Shown here: positions 18,678 through 27,217 of the stretch, piece by piece
How the letters are laid out: each line of letters begins with the position of its first letter
Position numbering within the stretch: the stretch's first letter is position 1
Virus record (IMG/VR): IMGVR_UViG_3300022074_000218
Coordinates: 1-31,658 of that record
DNA from: a virus
Length of the DNA: 31,658 bases
Strand: one strand, 5' to 3'
The notes under the pieces: generated by a model
Database searches by the model: none
Told to the model about the DNA's origin: nothing
Seen by the model: the letters and a program-made list of their open reading frames with translations, nothing else
Program-made: the position numbers and the translations under genes

Positions 18678-19808
18678 TTAGAGTTTGAAACCACTAAATG
18701 TGTCTTTGCTAACATCTTGTTTGATACCACCAACAACATAACTCTCAACTTCCGTCTCCTGTGGAGCAACCTGGAGACCCTTGGAAGAGATCCAATGCTG
18801 CGTCCAAGGCAGTGGATTATTGTTTGCAGGAATATCATATTGTGGTTTGAGGCCAATCGCTTTCAAACGACGATTAGCAATCCACTCAACATATTGCTGC
18901 AGCAATTTGTCATTCAGACCAATCATAGATCCATCACGGAACAAATAGTCTGCCCAACGCTTTTCTTCATTGACTGCGTTATCAAACATCTTATAGGTCC
19001 ATTCTTCCTCTTCCTTCATGATCTCTTTCATTTCAGGATCATCACCAGTCTTCCACTTATTCAGAATATTCTGGGTAATAGCAAGATGTTGATTCTCATC
19101 TCTAGCAATCAAAGAGATGATTTTTGCTGATCCTTCCATGAGTTTAAGTTCACCAAAGGCGAAAGAACAAGCAAAACTAACGTAGAACCTAATACCCTCA
19201 AGAACATTAACGTTTGCAACTGCTCTGTAGAGTTTTCTTTTGACATCTCTGATTTCCCATTTGGATGAAGGTGAATCTCTAAAATCACTTTGCCACATGT
19301 TACCATTGCCCCAAGTTTGGGCACTGTTAATGAAATCATCATAAGCACCCGTAACGCTGCTAGCACGCTCCAAGATACGTTCATCAGATACAATCTTATC
19401 AAAGACCTCTGAAGGATCAGAATAGACGTTCTTGATGATGTAAGTATAAGAACGACTATGAATCATTTCCATGAATCCCCAAACCTCCATACATGCCTCT
19501 AGTTCGGGGAGACTGCAATAAGGTATAAAAGCCATCCCAGGACCACGCCCTTGAATGGAGTCAAGCATAATCTGGTACTTGAGGTTACTGGTATAGATAT
19601 GCTTTTGTTCTGGACGAAGTGTTTGATAGTCTCCACGATCTTTCTGTAATGAGACCTCTTCTGGTCTCCAAAAATAACCAAGTTGCTGTGTTGTTAGTTT
19701 ATCAAAGACAGGATACTTATAAGAATCGTATCTCTGTACTCCAAGGGGTTTACCAAAAAACATCGGTTGCTTTTTGGTATTCACTTGTTCCGTATTGAAT
19801 ACGGTCAT
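18678..19808 (-). CDS. nrdB: Ribonucleotide reductase class Ia, beta subunit
   Basis: This 376-aa protein supplies the diiron-tyrosyl radical for NrdA. It has FFGKPLGVQRYDSYKYPVFD and LGYFWRPEEVSL. Diiron ligands and the radical Tyr are visible: LLDSIQGR (Asp), then MEVWGFMEMIHSRSYTYII with Glu, His and Tyr in the E-x2-H-x3-Y spacing of Escherichia coli NrdB. A second ligand set is ISLIARDENQHLAI (E-x2-H). The ATG at 19808 (MTVFNTEQVNT) lines up with the T4 NrdB start; a GTG at 19868 would extend it into nrdA. It follows nrdA by 40 nt and ends in its own terminator. Confidence 0.96.
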   Translation of the reverse strand: MTVFNTEQVNTKKQPMFFGKPLGVQRYDSYKYPVFDKLTTQQLGYFWRPEEVSLQKDRGDYQTLRPEQKHIYTSNLKYQIMLDSIQGRGPGMAFIPYCSLPELEACMEVWGFMEMIHSRSYTYIIKNVYSDPSEVFDKIVSDERILERASSVTGAYDDFINSAQTWGNGNMWQSDFRDSPSSKWEIRDVKRKLYRAVANVNVLEGIRFYVSFACSFAFGELKLMEGSAKIISLIARDENQHLAITQNILNKWKTGDDPEMKEIMKEEEEWTYKMFDNAVNEEKRWADYLFRDGSMIGLNDKLLQQYVEWIANRRLKAIGLKPQYDIPANNNPLPWTQHWISSKGLQVAPQETEVESYVVGGIKQDVSKDTFSGFKL

Positions 19809-19848
19809 CCCCTGAACTTCTGTTTTTGGTTCTTGCACCGAACTTAAT

Positions 19849-22146
19849 TTAAACTGCACAGGATTCACACTCTCCCTCCTCTATTGTACTTAATTCTTCT
19901 ACTAGACTTTGCAAATCGGGTTTCTCCTCAACAACCTCATCGGTCTTAATGTCATATGTGTTTTGGTAATATGATGTCTTCCACCCGTACTTATATGTAG
20001 TTAGAAAATCATTTGCCATAACCGAAACTGGAACCTCATTGTCTGGATAATTTTCTGGATTATAAGACCAATTACCAGATATAGCTTGATCAAAGAATTT
20101 CTGCATTACAGACACTACATTTATGTAACCTGCATTATCAGGCATCTCCCACAGTAATGTGTAGTTATTCTTCAACGTGGCATACTGAGGAACAATCTGC
20201 TTAAGAGGTCCTTTCTTTGATTTCTTAATGGACAAGTATCCACGCGGCGGTTCGATTCCATTAGTTGCGTTTGACACAACGGAACTGCTCTCTGATGGCA
20301 TTTGTGCGGACAGTGTTGAGTGCCGTAAACCATGTTCCAAGATAGATGCCCTAAGAGATTCCCAGTCATGTTCTAATTTCAGTGAACAAATTTCATCTAC
20401 ATCCTTCTTATATGTATCAATGGGAAGGATACCATCAGCATACTTAGTGCGGCCAAAGTTCTCACACCATCCTTTCTCTTTAGCAATCTGATTAGATGCC
20501 TTGAGGAGATAGTATTGGAAAGATTCAGCAAGACCATGGACAGCATCCCATGCATCCTGGTCGGCATAATTATACCCCAGTTTTGCAAGATAATGCGCCA
20601 TCCCAATAAAACCAATACCAAGAGACCTACGTGCCTTTGTCGCCGCTTCTGCTGCCGCTACAGGGTACTTCTGATAGTCAATTAGTTCTTCTAATCCACG
20701 AACAGAAAGATCGCAAAGATTTTCCAATTCATCATCAGATTTGACCTTACCAACATTAATAGCAGAGAGAATGCACAGAGCAATCTCACCACTAGTATCA
20801 TCAATGTGCTGGAGAGGATATGTGGGAAGAGTAATCTCCTGGCACAAGTTACTCATCTCAACCTTATCTTTGAAGGAAGAGTGACTGTTGCAGTGGTCAA
20901 TATTCATAATGTAGATACGACCTGTCTCTGCTCTCTCCTTCAGCAAGTTGAGGATTAATTCCTGTGCCCCAATAGTTTTTCTCTGAACAGACTCATCTCG
21001 TTCGTAACTAACATATAAGTCGTCAAACCTATCAGTGCCAAAAGCATCATAGAGACCCGGCGTATCATGCGGTGAGAAAAGGCTAATCTCTCCATTCTGT
21101 ATGAAACGTTCGTAGAAAAGTTTTGAAATCTGGATTGAATAGTCAAGTTTCCTTACGCGATTATCTTCTGTACCTTTATTGTTCTTCAGAACAATGATGT
21201 CTTCTATTTCTTGGTGCCAGATAGGAAAGTGGACAGTAGCTGACCCACCTCTAATACCGTTTTGTGTGCAGCATCGGACAGTTGATTCAAACTTTTTGAG
21301 GAAGGGGACCACACCTGTGTGTTGAACCTCTCCGCCTCTGATTTTAGCGTTGATTCCACGGATTCGACCTGCGTTGATACCGATTCCCGCCCTTTGTGCA
21401 ACGTATCTGCCAATAGCCATATCAGAGCTAAAGATAGAATCGAGGGTGTCATCAACATCAACAAGAACACAGCTAGCAAATTGTCGAAGTGGAGTTCGCA
21501 CTCCTGCCATGATAGGTGTGGGAATGTTGATTTTGTGCTTTGAGATTGCGTCGTAGTATCTTCTGACATAAGACAGTCTTGTCTCCTTAGGATATTCCTG
21601 GAATATAGTCAAAGCAATCATAATATACATGAATTGTGGTGTTTCATACACACCACCAGTGCTGCGATCTTGAACCAGATACTTATCTACTACCTGACGA
21701 AGACCTGCATAGGTAAACAGAAAGTCTCTGCTGTGATCAATGTAACTATTTACCTTTTCAATCTCTTCTTTAGAGTATTTGTTGAAGATTTCTTTATCGT
21801 ATACATCGATATTTGTGCAACTCATGATATGAGACTCCAAATTAGGGAGTTCTCTCATCTTTCCATAAAGACTTTTTCGTAGTGCAAAGAGTAAGAGTCG
21901 TGCAGCAACGAACTGATAGTTAGGATGATCCAGATCGATAAGATCGGAAGCAGCACGGATGAGGATTTCTTGGATCTCTGCCGTAGTAATGCCATCATAA
22001 AATTGAATACCAGACTTCATTTCTACTTGACTTGCAGATACTCCCGCAAGACCATTACATGCCTCTTCAACCATGAGATGCATCTTATCTAAGTCAAGAG
22101 ATTCAATTCTTCCATCTCGCTTTTGTACTTTGGTGCCATTGGTCAT
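19849..22146 (-). CDS. nrdA: Ribonucleotide reductase class Ia, alpha subunit
   Basis: This 765-aa protein reduces ribonucleoside diphosphates to deoxy forms for phage DNA synthesis. The N-terminal 90 residues form an ATP cone (TKVQKRDGRIESLDLDKMHL). Catalytic-barrel motifs include GGVYETPQFMYIMIALTIFQ, QFASCVLVDVDDTLDSIFSS with the catalytic Cys, NLCQEITLPT with the active-site Cys and Glu, and LSAQMPSESSSVVSNATNGI. The C-terminus ends CESCAV, the swinging Cys pair that is re-reduced by glutaredoxin. The ATG overlaps the primase stop as ATGA, so primase and both reductase subunits form one operon. Confidence 0.97.
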   Translation of the reverse strand: MTNGTKVQKRDGRIESLDLDKMHLMVEEACNGLAGVSASQVEMKSGIQFYDGITTAEIQEILIRAASDLIDLDHPNYQFVAARLLLFALRKSLYGKMRELPNLESHIMSCTNIDVYDKEIFNKYSKEEIEKVNSYIDHSRDFLFTYAGLRQVVDKYLVQDRSTGGVYETPQFMYIMIALTIFQEYPKETRLSYVRRYYDAISKHKINIPTPIMAGVRTPLRQFASCVLVDVDDTLDSIFSSDMAIGRYVAQRAGIGINAGRIRGINAKIRGGEVQHTGVVPFLKKFESTVRCCTQNGIRGGSATVHFPIWHQEIEDIIVLKNNKGTEDNRVRKLDYSIQISKLFYERFIQNGEISLFSPHDTPGLYDAFGTDRFDDLYVSYERDESVQRKTIGAQELILNLLKERAETGRIYIMNIDHCNSHSSFKDKVEMSNLCQEITLPTYPLQHIDDTSGEIALCILSAINVGKVKSDDELENLCDLSVRGLEELIDYQKYPVAAAEAATKARRSLGIGFIGMAHYLAKLGYNYADQDAWDAVHGLAESFQYYLLKASNQIAKEKGWCENFGRTKYADGILPIDTYKKDVDEICSLKLEHDWESLRASILEHGLRHSTLSAQMPSESSSVVSNATNGIEPPRGYLSIKKSKKGPLKQIVPQYATLKNNYTLLWEMPDNAGYINVVSVMQKFFDQAISGNWSYNPENYPDNEVPVSVMANDFLTTYKYGWKTSYYQNTYDIKTDEVVEEKPDLQSLVEELSTIEEGECESCAV

Positions 22147-23120
22147 ATTTTTTTCCAGGTGTTAAATTTAAGGGTTGCTTCTAAACCAGAGTATGTATTT
22201 GATTCTATCACAGATTGAACGTCAAGTCCAGATAAAACCATCTCATTAATGTCTTTATCATCTATATCTGAAGGCCAGATAACTACTTTATCTCCTTTGG
22301 TAATACACTTTGAGATTCGGTTGATAATCTCTCTATTACGGGGTTCGTTATCATAAATCCAAACAGGATCGCTAACACCCCAACAACTAACATCAGCGTC
22401 AGCTCCGCACATAGCAATCGAGTTGCGAATAAACGTACTGTCGAATGGACCTTCGGTAATGTAAACAGTTTGATTCTTTTGTATTTCATCAAGACCATAG
22501 ATTTTTGGCGCATCGTCATCAAACATCACGGTGATATATTTAACAACTTTAGAACTAGCAATTCCTATGCTTCTCCCCTGAACTCCAACTAAGTTTTGAT
22601 TATAAAACAAAGGAATAATAATTCTAGATTCTTCGTATTTTGTGCTACTAAAAGTGGGTTTGATAGAATTTACCCACTCCTTAAAATGTTCCGCAAAGTA
22701 AAATTTATTGGGATCAAGTTTTCTTGCAACTAGATATCCCTCTGGTCTAGGATCTTGTGATCCCTTTGGAAGATCTACCCTCTTTTTAAATTTAGGTGCC
22801 TCAAAAATAAACTTAGGTTCTTCTGCAACAAAATTTCTACCAGTATGTCCTTGTTTGAACTTCTCCATAGTATATTGTTTATGGACAACAGGATCCATGT
22901 GCTTCAAGAAGTTGTTAAACGACATTGAAGCACCGCAGTTGTGGCACTTAAAGTTAATATTTGCCTTTACAGAGTAAAGATAACCTCTTGTCTTGTTCTT
23001 ACTTTTCTTGGAGTCTCCGCAGATAGGACAACGAAAAGTGTATAGATCAGACTTTACTCTTTTGAATTTTGAAAGACGTGAAGATATAATTCCAATATAC
23101 TTTGAATCAATGTGATCCAT
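22143..23120 (-). CDS. DNA primase, T4 gp61 type
   Basis: This 325-aa protein makes RNA primers for lagging-strand synthesis with the gp41 helicase, whose end is encoded at the right edge. It has an N-terminal zinc ribbon (FRCPICGDSKKSK, then INFKCHNCGASMSF), as in T4 gp61. The toprim-like catalytic part shows VYITEGPFDSTFIRNSIAMC (acidic metal site) and VVIWPSDIDDKDINEM. The length is close to T4 gp61 (342 aa). The start overlaps the previous gene by 14 nt and the end overlaps nrdA as ATGA. Confidence 0.93.
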   Translation of the reverse strand: MDHIDSKYIGIISSRLSKFKRVKSDLYTFRCPICGDSKKSKNKTRGYLYSVKANINFKCHNCGASMSFNNFLKHMDPVVHKQYTMEKFKQGHTGRNFVAEEPKFIFEAPKFKKRVDLPKGSQDPRPEGYLVARKLDPNKFYFAEHFKEWVNSIKPTFSSTKYEESRIIIPLFYNQNLVGVQGRSIGIASSKVVKYITVMFDDDAPKIYGLDEIQKNQTVYITEGPFDSTFIRNSIAMCGADADVSCWGVSDPVWIYDNEPRNREIINRISKCITKGDKVVIWPSDIDDKDINEMVLSGLDVQSVIESNTYSGLEATLKFNTWKKI

Positions 23121-23508
23121 TCACTAAGGTTGCCACTGGTACTACTATAGCAGTTCCAGCATCAGAAATCAATGGTTTCAGCGTTTTGATTGCCTGTGGA
23201 TTAGACAGTGCTACAATTGCTCCCAGTGCTCCGAGACCAATCCAAAGTTTCCGTTCCAATAATGATAATCGTTTAGTAACGTTGTCATGATCGCTGTCCA
23301 TTTTATCACGGAGTTTGTCGATTTTATCAAACAATACTGCGTCGATTTCTTCTTGTTTTGTAATTCTTTCTTCATGGACGGCAAGCATCCGAGACACATT
23401 ATTATTTACCTCAGCAATTTTTTCGATAGCAGAATCTAACCTTGTGACAAGTGTCTCAAAGTTTTGAAGTCTTTCTTCTAGAACTGCAACCTTAATTTGC
23501 TCCGCCAT
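23107..23508 (-). CDS. Coiled-coil protein with a C-terminal hydrophobic segment
   Basis: This 133-aa protein has a long heptad-repeat region (about residues 5-85: VAVLEERLQNFETLVTRLDS onward, then ERITKQEEIDAVLFDKIDKL). A hydrophobic segment follows (WIGLGALGAIVAL) and a C-terminal GTAIVVPVATLV. Long N-terminal coiled coil plus membrane-like tail is a common design of conserved cyanophage proteins whose role is unknown. Its position before the primase suggests the replication operon; membrane anchoring of the replication complex is one possibility, but only an inference. Confidence 0.65.
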   Translation of the reverse strand: MAEQIKVAVLEERLQNFETLVTRLDSAIEKIAEVNNNVSRMLAVHEERITKQEEIDAVLFDKIDKLRDKMDSDHDNVTKRLSLLERKLWIGLGALGAIVALSNPQAIKTLKPLISDAGTAIVVPVATLVNGSH

Positions 23509-23674
23509 TTCCAGGTTTCCAGGTTTTTCTTACACCCTTCATGTAAATATATTTTTTTCTAGGTTTTACAGGAGGATCATCACCCGCTTCCGCAGTTCCG
23601 GCAATCTGCCCTTGGTGCAGTGCCATTTCTTCTTTAACTATATCAATTATTTTCTGTAGTTTCTTCCTGTCCAT
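23492..23674 (-). CDS. Small hypothetical protein, basic C-terminus
   Basis: This 60-aa protein begins MDRKKLQKIIDIVKEEMALH. A short N-terminal helix is followed by a disordered Gly/Asp/Pro linker and a basic tail (KPRKKYIYMKGVRKTWKPGN). The ATG at 23674 lies inside the end of the previous gene; a longer reading from 23761 would overlap it much further. The end overlaps the next gene by 17 nt. A similar tail is familiar from small conserved proteins of T4-like cyanophages. Function unknown. Confidence 0.6.
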   Translation of the reverse strand: MDRKKLQKIIDIVKEEMALHQGQIAGTAEAGDDPPVKPRKKYIYMKGVRKTWKPGNGGAN

Positions 23675-24047
23675 TATAGATCTGATAAAGTTGAGATAAA
23701 CAGTTGATATCCACCTGCACATCGTGTATATAACACTTTGGATATTCAGGTAATTTGCCAAGAAAAATAATGAAACTCTTCATAATAGGCCACAATTCCA
23801 TTTCAATTTTATGGAAGAGCATAGGAGTTGTGGCCTCGCCAAACACATTATACAGAATAATAAAGTGGTTCAATATAAGATGAACTTTTAATTGACCAGT
23901 ATTTCTGTACTTTTTAAGAAGTCTTTTTACATACTTAAAATGATTTAAATCTTTTTCAAAGTCTTCTCTAGTAACTGCTTGAGGATTTTCATAATTCTTA
24001 ATCGCAAAGAGGAGGAAATTATCCTCATTCAGTTCAGTAAAGTGCAT
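23643..24047 (-). CDS. Conserved hypothetical protein
   Basis: This 134-aa protein begins MHFTELNEDNFLLFAIKNYE and is mostly helical. It includes a basic helix (FKYVKRLLKKYRNTGQLKVH) and a hydrophobic central segment (LILNHFIILYNVFGEATTPM). It looks like the small conserved proteins that lie near the replication genes of T4-like cyanophages, but I cannot name its family. The start lies 13 nt after the late structural-like gene, and the end overlaps the next gene by 32 nt. Confidence 0.7.
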   Translation of the reverse strand: MHFTELNEDNFLLFAIKNYENPQAVTREDFEKDLNHFKYVKRLLKKYRNTGQLKVHLILNHFIILYNVFGEATTPMLFHKIEMELWPIMKSFIIFLGKLPEYPKCYIHDVQVDINCLSQLYQIYNGQEETTENN

Positions 24048-24059
24048 CTATTTCATTAA

Positions 24060-24632
24060 TTAACTAGCAGTGAATGTCTTAGTTGAACCAGATCCACCTG
24101 CTCCCTCTACATCTCCGGCAGCGAATTGCTTATCAGATACTGTGTTTGTACCAGCATCCTTGATAGTTCCAGAGATTGTCTGTGCCTGGATGGCATGTGC
24201 TTTACCAGCTGCAGCAGCAGTGAAAGTAAACTCAACACGGTTAGTATCACTTTGTGCTGCAGCAGTTGCAGTGATGTTTGCATTATCAGTTGTATTTCTA
24301 ACAACCAAGGTTGCACCATTGGTAACATCAACCTTCTCATTGTAGATAACAACAACAGAACCAGTTGCTCCACCAGCATATCCAGTCTCTTCAAAGTAGA
24401 CAGCAGTAATATCTGCTGCTGCAAGAGTATCAGTGCCGCGAGCACCAGCTCCTACAAGACCGTCAACTGATACAATAACTTCATCCCAGAATGTAGTTTT
24501 AGCATCATTTTTATAATGGCGCAGCACCCAACCCTCAGCGGTTGCAAAAATATTGGAAGGGTCTACACCACTTCCTCTCACTGCCCACTTTGGCTTTGAT
24601 TCATCTGCGTCAGTAATACCCCAGAGTGCCAT
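24060..24632 (-). CDS. Late virion-type protein with an Ig-like domain
   Basis: This 190-aa protein has a perfect late promoter (TATAAATA, 33 nt upstream) and a good ribosome site (GGAAGAG). Residues 1-60 (MALWGITDADESKPKWAVRG onward) are a small Trp-rich domain. The rest is Ala/Thr-rich and beta-like: VVVIYNEKVDVTNGATLVVR, then RVEFTFTAAAAGKAHAIQAQ and a repeat of GT-rich strands. This resembles bacterial Ig-like surface domains such as those of the SbsA family. It is probably a virion or decoration protein that binds carbohydrate, but no specific assignment is possible. Confidence 0.65.
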   Translation of the reverse strand: MALWGITDADESKPKWAVRGSGVDPSNIFATAEGWVLRHYKNDAKTTFWDEVIVSVDGLVGAGARGTDTLAAADITAVYFEETGYAGGATGSVVVIYNEKVDVTNGATLVVRNTTDNANITATAAAQSDTNRVEFTFTAAAAGKAHAIQAQTISGTIKDAGTNTVSDKQFAAGDVEGAGGSGSTKTFTAS

Positions 24633-24664
24633 GTTCTCTTCCGATAATTTTATTTGCTATTAGA

Positions 24665-24672
24665 TATTTATA
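24665..24672 (-). promoter_or_regulatory. Late promoter TATAAATA
   Basis: A perfect T4-type late promoter octamer, 33 nt upstream of the ATG at 24632. It fits the expectation that the Ig-like protein is made late. Confidence 0.85.
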
Positions 24673-24680
24673 ATTAGAAT

Positions 24681-24896
24681 TTATTCTGCAGCAGGTGCTT
24701 CTTCTCTTGCAAGAATTGCCTTTTCGACAACTGCAAGCAACTGATCATCCATATCAGTCTTAGTCAACTTAACCGCTTTACCCAAGATAACAAGACAGAT
24801 CTCAACCATTTTCTCGCCGAGTTCTTCATTTTCTGGAATTTTATTAACTGCATCTTTGATAATTTTGGATGCTAAGGGAAGTAAAAATGCAAGCAT
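24681..24896 (-). CDS. Small hydrophobic-start hypothetical protein
   Basis: This 71-aa protein begins MLAFLLPLASKIIKDAVNKI, continues with charged helices (ENEELGEKMVEICLVILGKA) and ends in AREEAPAAE. The hydrophobic N-terminus is too short and too mixed for a confident membrane span. No ribosome site is obvious before the ATG at 24896. It lies between two late-gene blocks. A holin-like or capsid-internal role could be imagined, but the sequence does not establish either. Confidence 0.6.
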   Translation of the reverse strand: MLAFLLPLASKIIKDAVNKIPENEELGEKMVEICLVILGKAVKLTKTDMDDQLLAVVEKAILAREEAPAAE

Positions 24897-24918
24897 GATG
24901 ATACGAGTAGATTATATT

Positions 24919-25839
24919 CTATATATCACCCATAAACTCCTTAAATGTTTTCTTTCTTCCTCGACAATGTGCTTTTTGAGAAAAACCTTTAGGATTGTTA
25001 CAATCAATAGACTTTTTATACTTATCAGACCAACCTTCATTCATCTTCTTGGTCTTCTCTTTCATCGAATTGATAAACTTACGATAGACTGCTGCCTCTG
25101 AAGTCTTACCCATTTCTCTCGCTCTCTGTTCCATAGCAACTGCTGCTTGGATCTTATGAGCATGTGATCTAGAAGAATTACGAATCTTAGATACAGATGC
25201 CTTAGCGGTGGCAACATCCTTGAATCCGAGTCCATGGATTGTGCCTTTTGGATTCTCATCAGTGTAAAGGTCAGAGTGCTTCTTAGAGTTAGCAGGTTGT
25301 CCCTTCTTTCTAGGAATACGAGGATTTGATTCCTCATTTACGTCACCAGAAGTGTCTTTTTTATGCAAATTTCTATACAGATGCTTATGAAGAGATTTTG
25401 CTCTCTTCATAATTTTATCTCTTTGTACAAAAGTTTTTTCTTCGCTTACACCACCATTACCACCATTGCCGTTACCGTTACTGCCGCCATTACCATTAGA
25501 ACCATTACCATTTCCATTCTTTTTCGTTCCCTCTTCATTAGAATCATCATCTTTAGAAAGATATCCACCACGACCAACATAATGTCCCAGAGGAATTTTC
25601 TTACACTTTTTATCAGTGTAACAATAGTAGTAACCTACTTTACATCTTTTAGTTTCTTCTTCTACCTTTTTCTTTTCAGGTAGTCCCTTATGATTTGTCT
25701 TTGCAAATTTCTTTACGTCGGACATGCTGGTGGAGGAAGCAACTTTGGAAACCTCAGGCGAGGGGTTTTCCATTTCCCCTTTCTGAGTCGCTCTAACCAT
25801 CCCGAAGAATCGTTGTTGCGCTTTTGAGACGGCGGGCAC
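24919..25839 (-). CDS. Late basic protein with a Gly-Asn repeat linker, GTG start
   Basis: This 306-aa protein begins, from a GTG start, MPAVSKAQQRFFGMVRATQK, which matches a small domain common in cyanophage and marine proteins. A KRCKVGYYYCYTDKKCKKIP region follows, then a low-complexity Gly/Asn/Ser linker (about residues 108-130) and a long basic helical part. The C-terminal DUF-like region (ATAKASVSKIRNSSRSHAHK, and later VYRKFINSMKEKTKK) ends near FKEFMGDI. The start lies 3 nt after the stop of the previous gene. It is likely a virion or prohead-internal DNA-binding protein. No enzyme motif is visible. Confidence 0.7.
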   Translation of the reverse strand: MPAVSKAQQRFFGMVRATQKGEMENPSPEVSKVASSTSMSDVKKFAKTNHKGLPEKKKVEEETKRCKVGYYYCYTDKKCKKIPLGHYVGRGGYLSKDDDSNEEGTKKNGNGNGSNGNGGSNGNGNGGNGGVSEEKTFVQRDKIMKRAKSLHKHLYRNLHKKDTSGDVNEESNPRIPRKKGQPANSKKHSDLYTDENPKGTIHGLGFKDVATAKASVSKIRNSSRSHAHKIQAAVAMEQRAREMGKTSEAAVYRKFINSMKEKTKKMNEGWSDKYKKSIDCNNPKGFSQKAHCRGRKKTFKEFMGDI

Positions 25840-25842
25840 TTA

Positions 25843-27213
25843 TCAGTCCCCTCTGTATCCTGATTTAGCAGGACGCCCAAAGGCATCCCTTGGTCCTGTA
25901 GCATCTGCCATTTTTTCGGCATCCGTTCTAGTATCTTTTTTTGCATTTTTAGCAGCATTTTTTAACACAGCGGCACGCGCTTTTTGATGATCGCCAGGTT
26001 GATATGGCTTTCGTTTTGCGTTTGCCTCACGAGAAATTCTCATCTGATCCTTGATTGACATTTCTTCTTTCTGCTCAACTCTATGACCGGAAGGAAGTTT
26101 ACCTTGCTGTTGCATTTGCATTCTCTGCTTATCAAGCATCTGCTGCTTCATCATCATTGTCTTCTTCTTAGCAAGCATCTGCTTTTCTTTTGAATCTACT
26201 TCTGCTTCCTCACTCATACGATCAACAACTTTCTGCGCTACCCTTTTGATCTTTGCTTTGATTCCGGTCTTCGCACCTCTTACTTTATCACCTGCCTTTT
26301 GCTTGAGTTCTCTACCCTTATTGTAGGCATCAACTTGTGCCTGAGCAGTGTCTTTCTTAGCAGAGGTAATCTTTTCTCCAGCCTTTTTCTTAACGGAAGA
26401 GAGTGCTTCTCCTGCCTTTCTCTTCATAAATTTAAGGCGACCCTTTGCCTTTTTCATCATCTGCTGTCTAGGTGACTCAGTATCATGACCATAGGTTACT
26501 TTTGCCTCAGTCAATACCCACTCAAGTGCTTCCTCAATATCACCTTCAGCATAACCCTCTTCCTGAAGTTCAAAATATACACCTTCAACCATTCCGTCAA
26601 ACTCATCATACTCAACCATCTCAATCAGAGTTCCACCCAGTTCAGATATTGCTTCTTCACCAAGTTTAGGGTTGATTGTAATCTTATTATTGACTTTCTT
26701 TTCCTTAATTTCTTTCTCCTCTTCGTCTTTCACAGGAGCAACTTCAGTCAGTTCGCTTCTCCAGTTTGAGAAAGACTCAGTCTTCACTTTCGGAACACAG
26801 TTAGGAACCATACGGTTTCCTTTCTTCTTCATGCCAACTTGCTTGTGAGTGTCCCAGCAAGGATCACCATCACCCTCAGTAACTTTTTCAACTTCTTCCT
26901 TCTTCATTCTCTTCTTCATCGCTTTGGCGATTGCCTTACGACGCTTACCAAGATACTTATCAGACTTATCAACATCACCATCATTATCAATATCAGAATC
27001 TTCCTGACCTACAGGATCAAGTTGCTTCTCTTCAAAGTGAGGATTCTTCTGCCCAGGAACCTTCTCCATGTCTTTACGGGCTTTCTCATTATTTGCTTGA
27101 CGCTTCTTCATATCTGTTTCCAGATAGGAATCATCCTTTTTCTTCTCAGAAATTTGCTGACGATATACCTCTGAAATGTCATTCAGGGGATTCTTATCAA
27201 TACCATTAGACAT
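25843..27213 (-). CDS. Large charged late protein with an EF-hand-like loop
   Basis: This 456-aa protein is very rich in Lys, Glu and Met, as virion-internal proteins often are. Near residue 72 is DSDIDNDGDVDKSDKYLGKR, a loop with acidic residues at alternate positions and a central Gly as in EF-hand or dockerin calcium sites. A Cys-containing module (CWDTHKQVGMKKKGNRMVPN) follows near residue 119. After an acidic segment come long basic helices and a Met/Gln-rich stretch (KKKTMMMKQQMLDKQRMQMQ). A late promoter (CATAAATA) lies 28 nt upstream. It is probably a prohead-core or virion protein; the exact role is unknown. Confidence 0.72.
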   Translation of the reverse strand: MSNGIDKNPLNDISEVYRQQISEKKKDDSYLETDMKKRQANNEKARKDMEKVPGQKNPHFEEKQLDPVGQEDSDIDNDGDVDKSDKYLGKRRKAIAKAMKKRMKKEEVEKVTEGDGDPCWDTHKQVGMKKKGNRMVPNCVPKVKTESFSNWRSELTEVAPVKDEEEKEIKEKKVNNKITINPKLGEEAISELGGTLIEMVEYDEFDGMVEGVYFELQEEGYAEGDIEEALEWVLTEAKVTYGHDTESPRQQMMKKAKGRLKFMKRKAGEALSSVKKKAGEKITSAKKDTAQAQVDAYNKGRELKQKAGDKVRGAKTGIKAKIKRVAQKVVDRMSEEAEVDSKEKQMLAKKKTMMMKQQMLDKQRMQMQQQGKLPSGHRVEQKEEMSIKDQMRISREANAKRKPYQPGDHQKARAAVLKNAAKNAKKDTRTDAEKMADATGPRDAFGRPAKSGYRGD

Positions 27214-27217
27214 GTTT

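Noticed and set aside
24070-24470. Alternative frames in the Ala/Thr-rich Ig-like gene
   Set aside because: Shadows of a repetitive GC-rich coding region behind a clear late promoter.
26472-27209. Overlapping plus-strand frames in the charged late gene
   Set aside because: Low-complexity Lys/Glu codons leave the opposite strand free of stops; the His/Leu-rich products have no motif.
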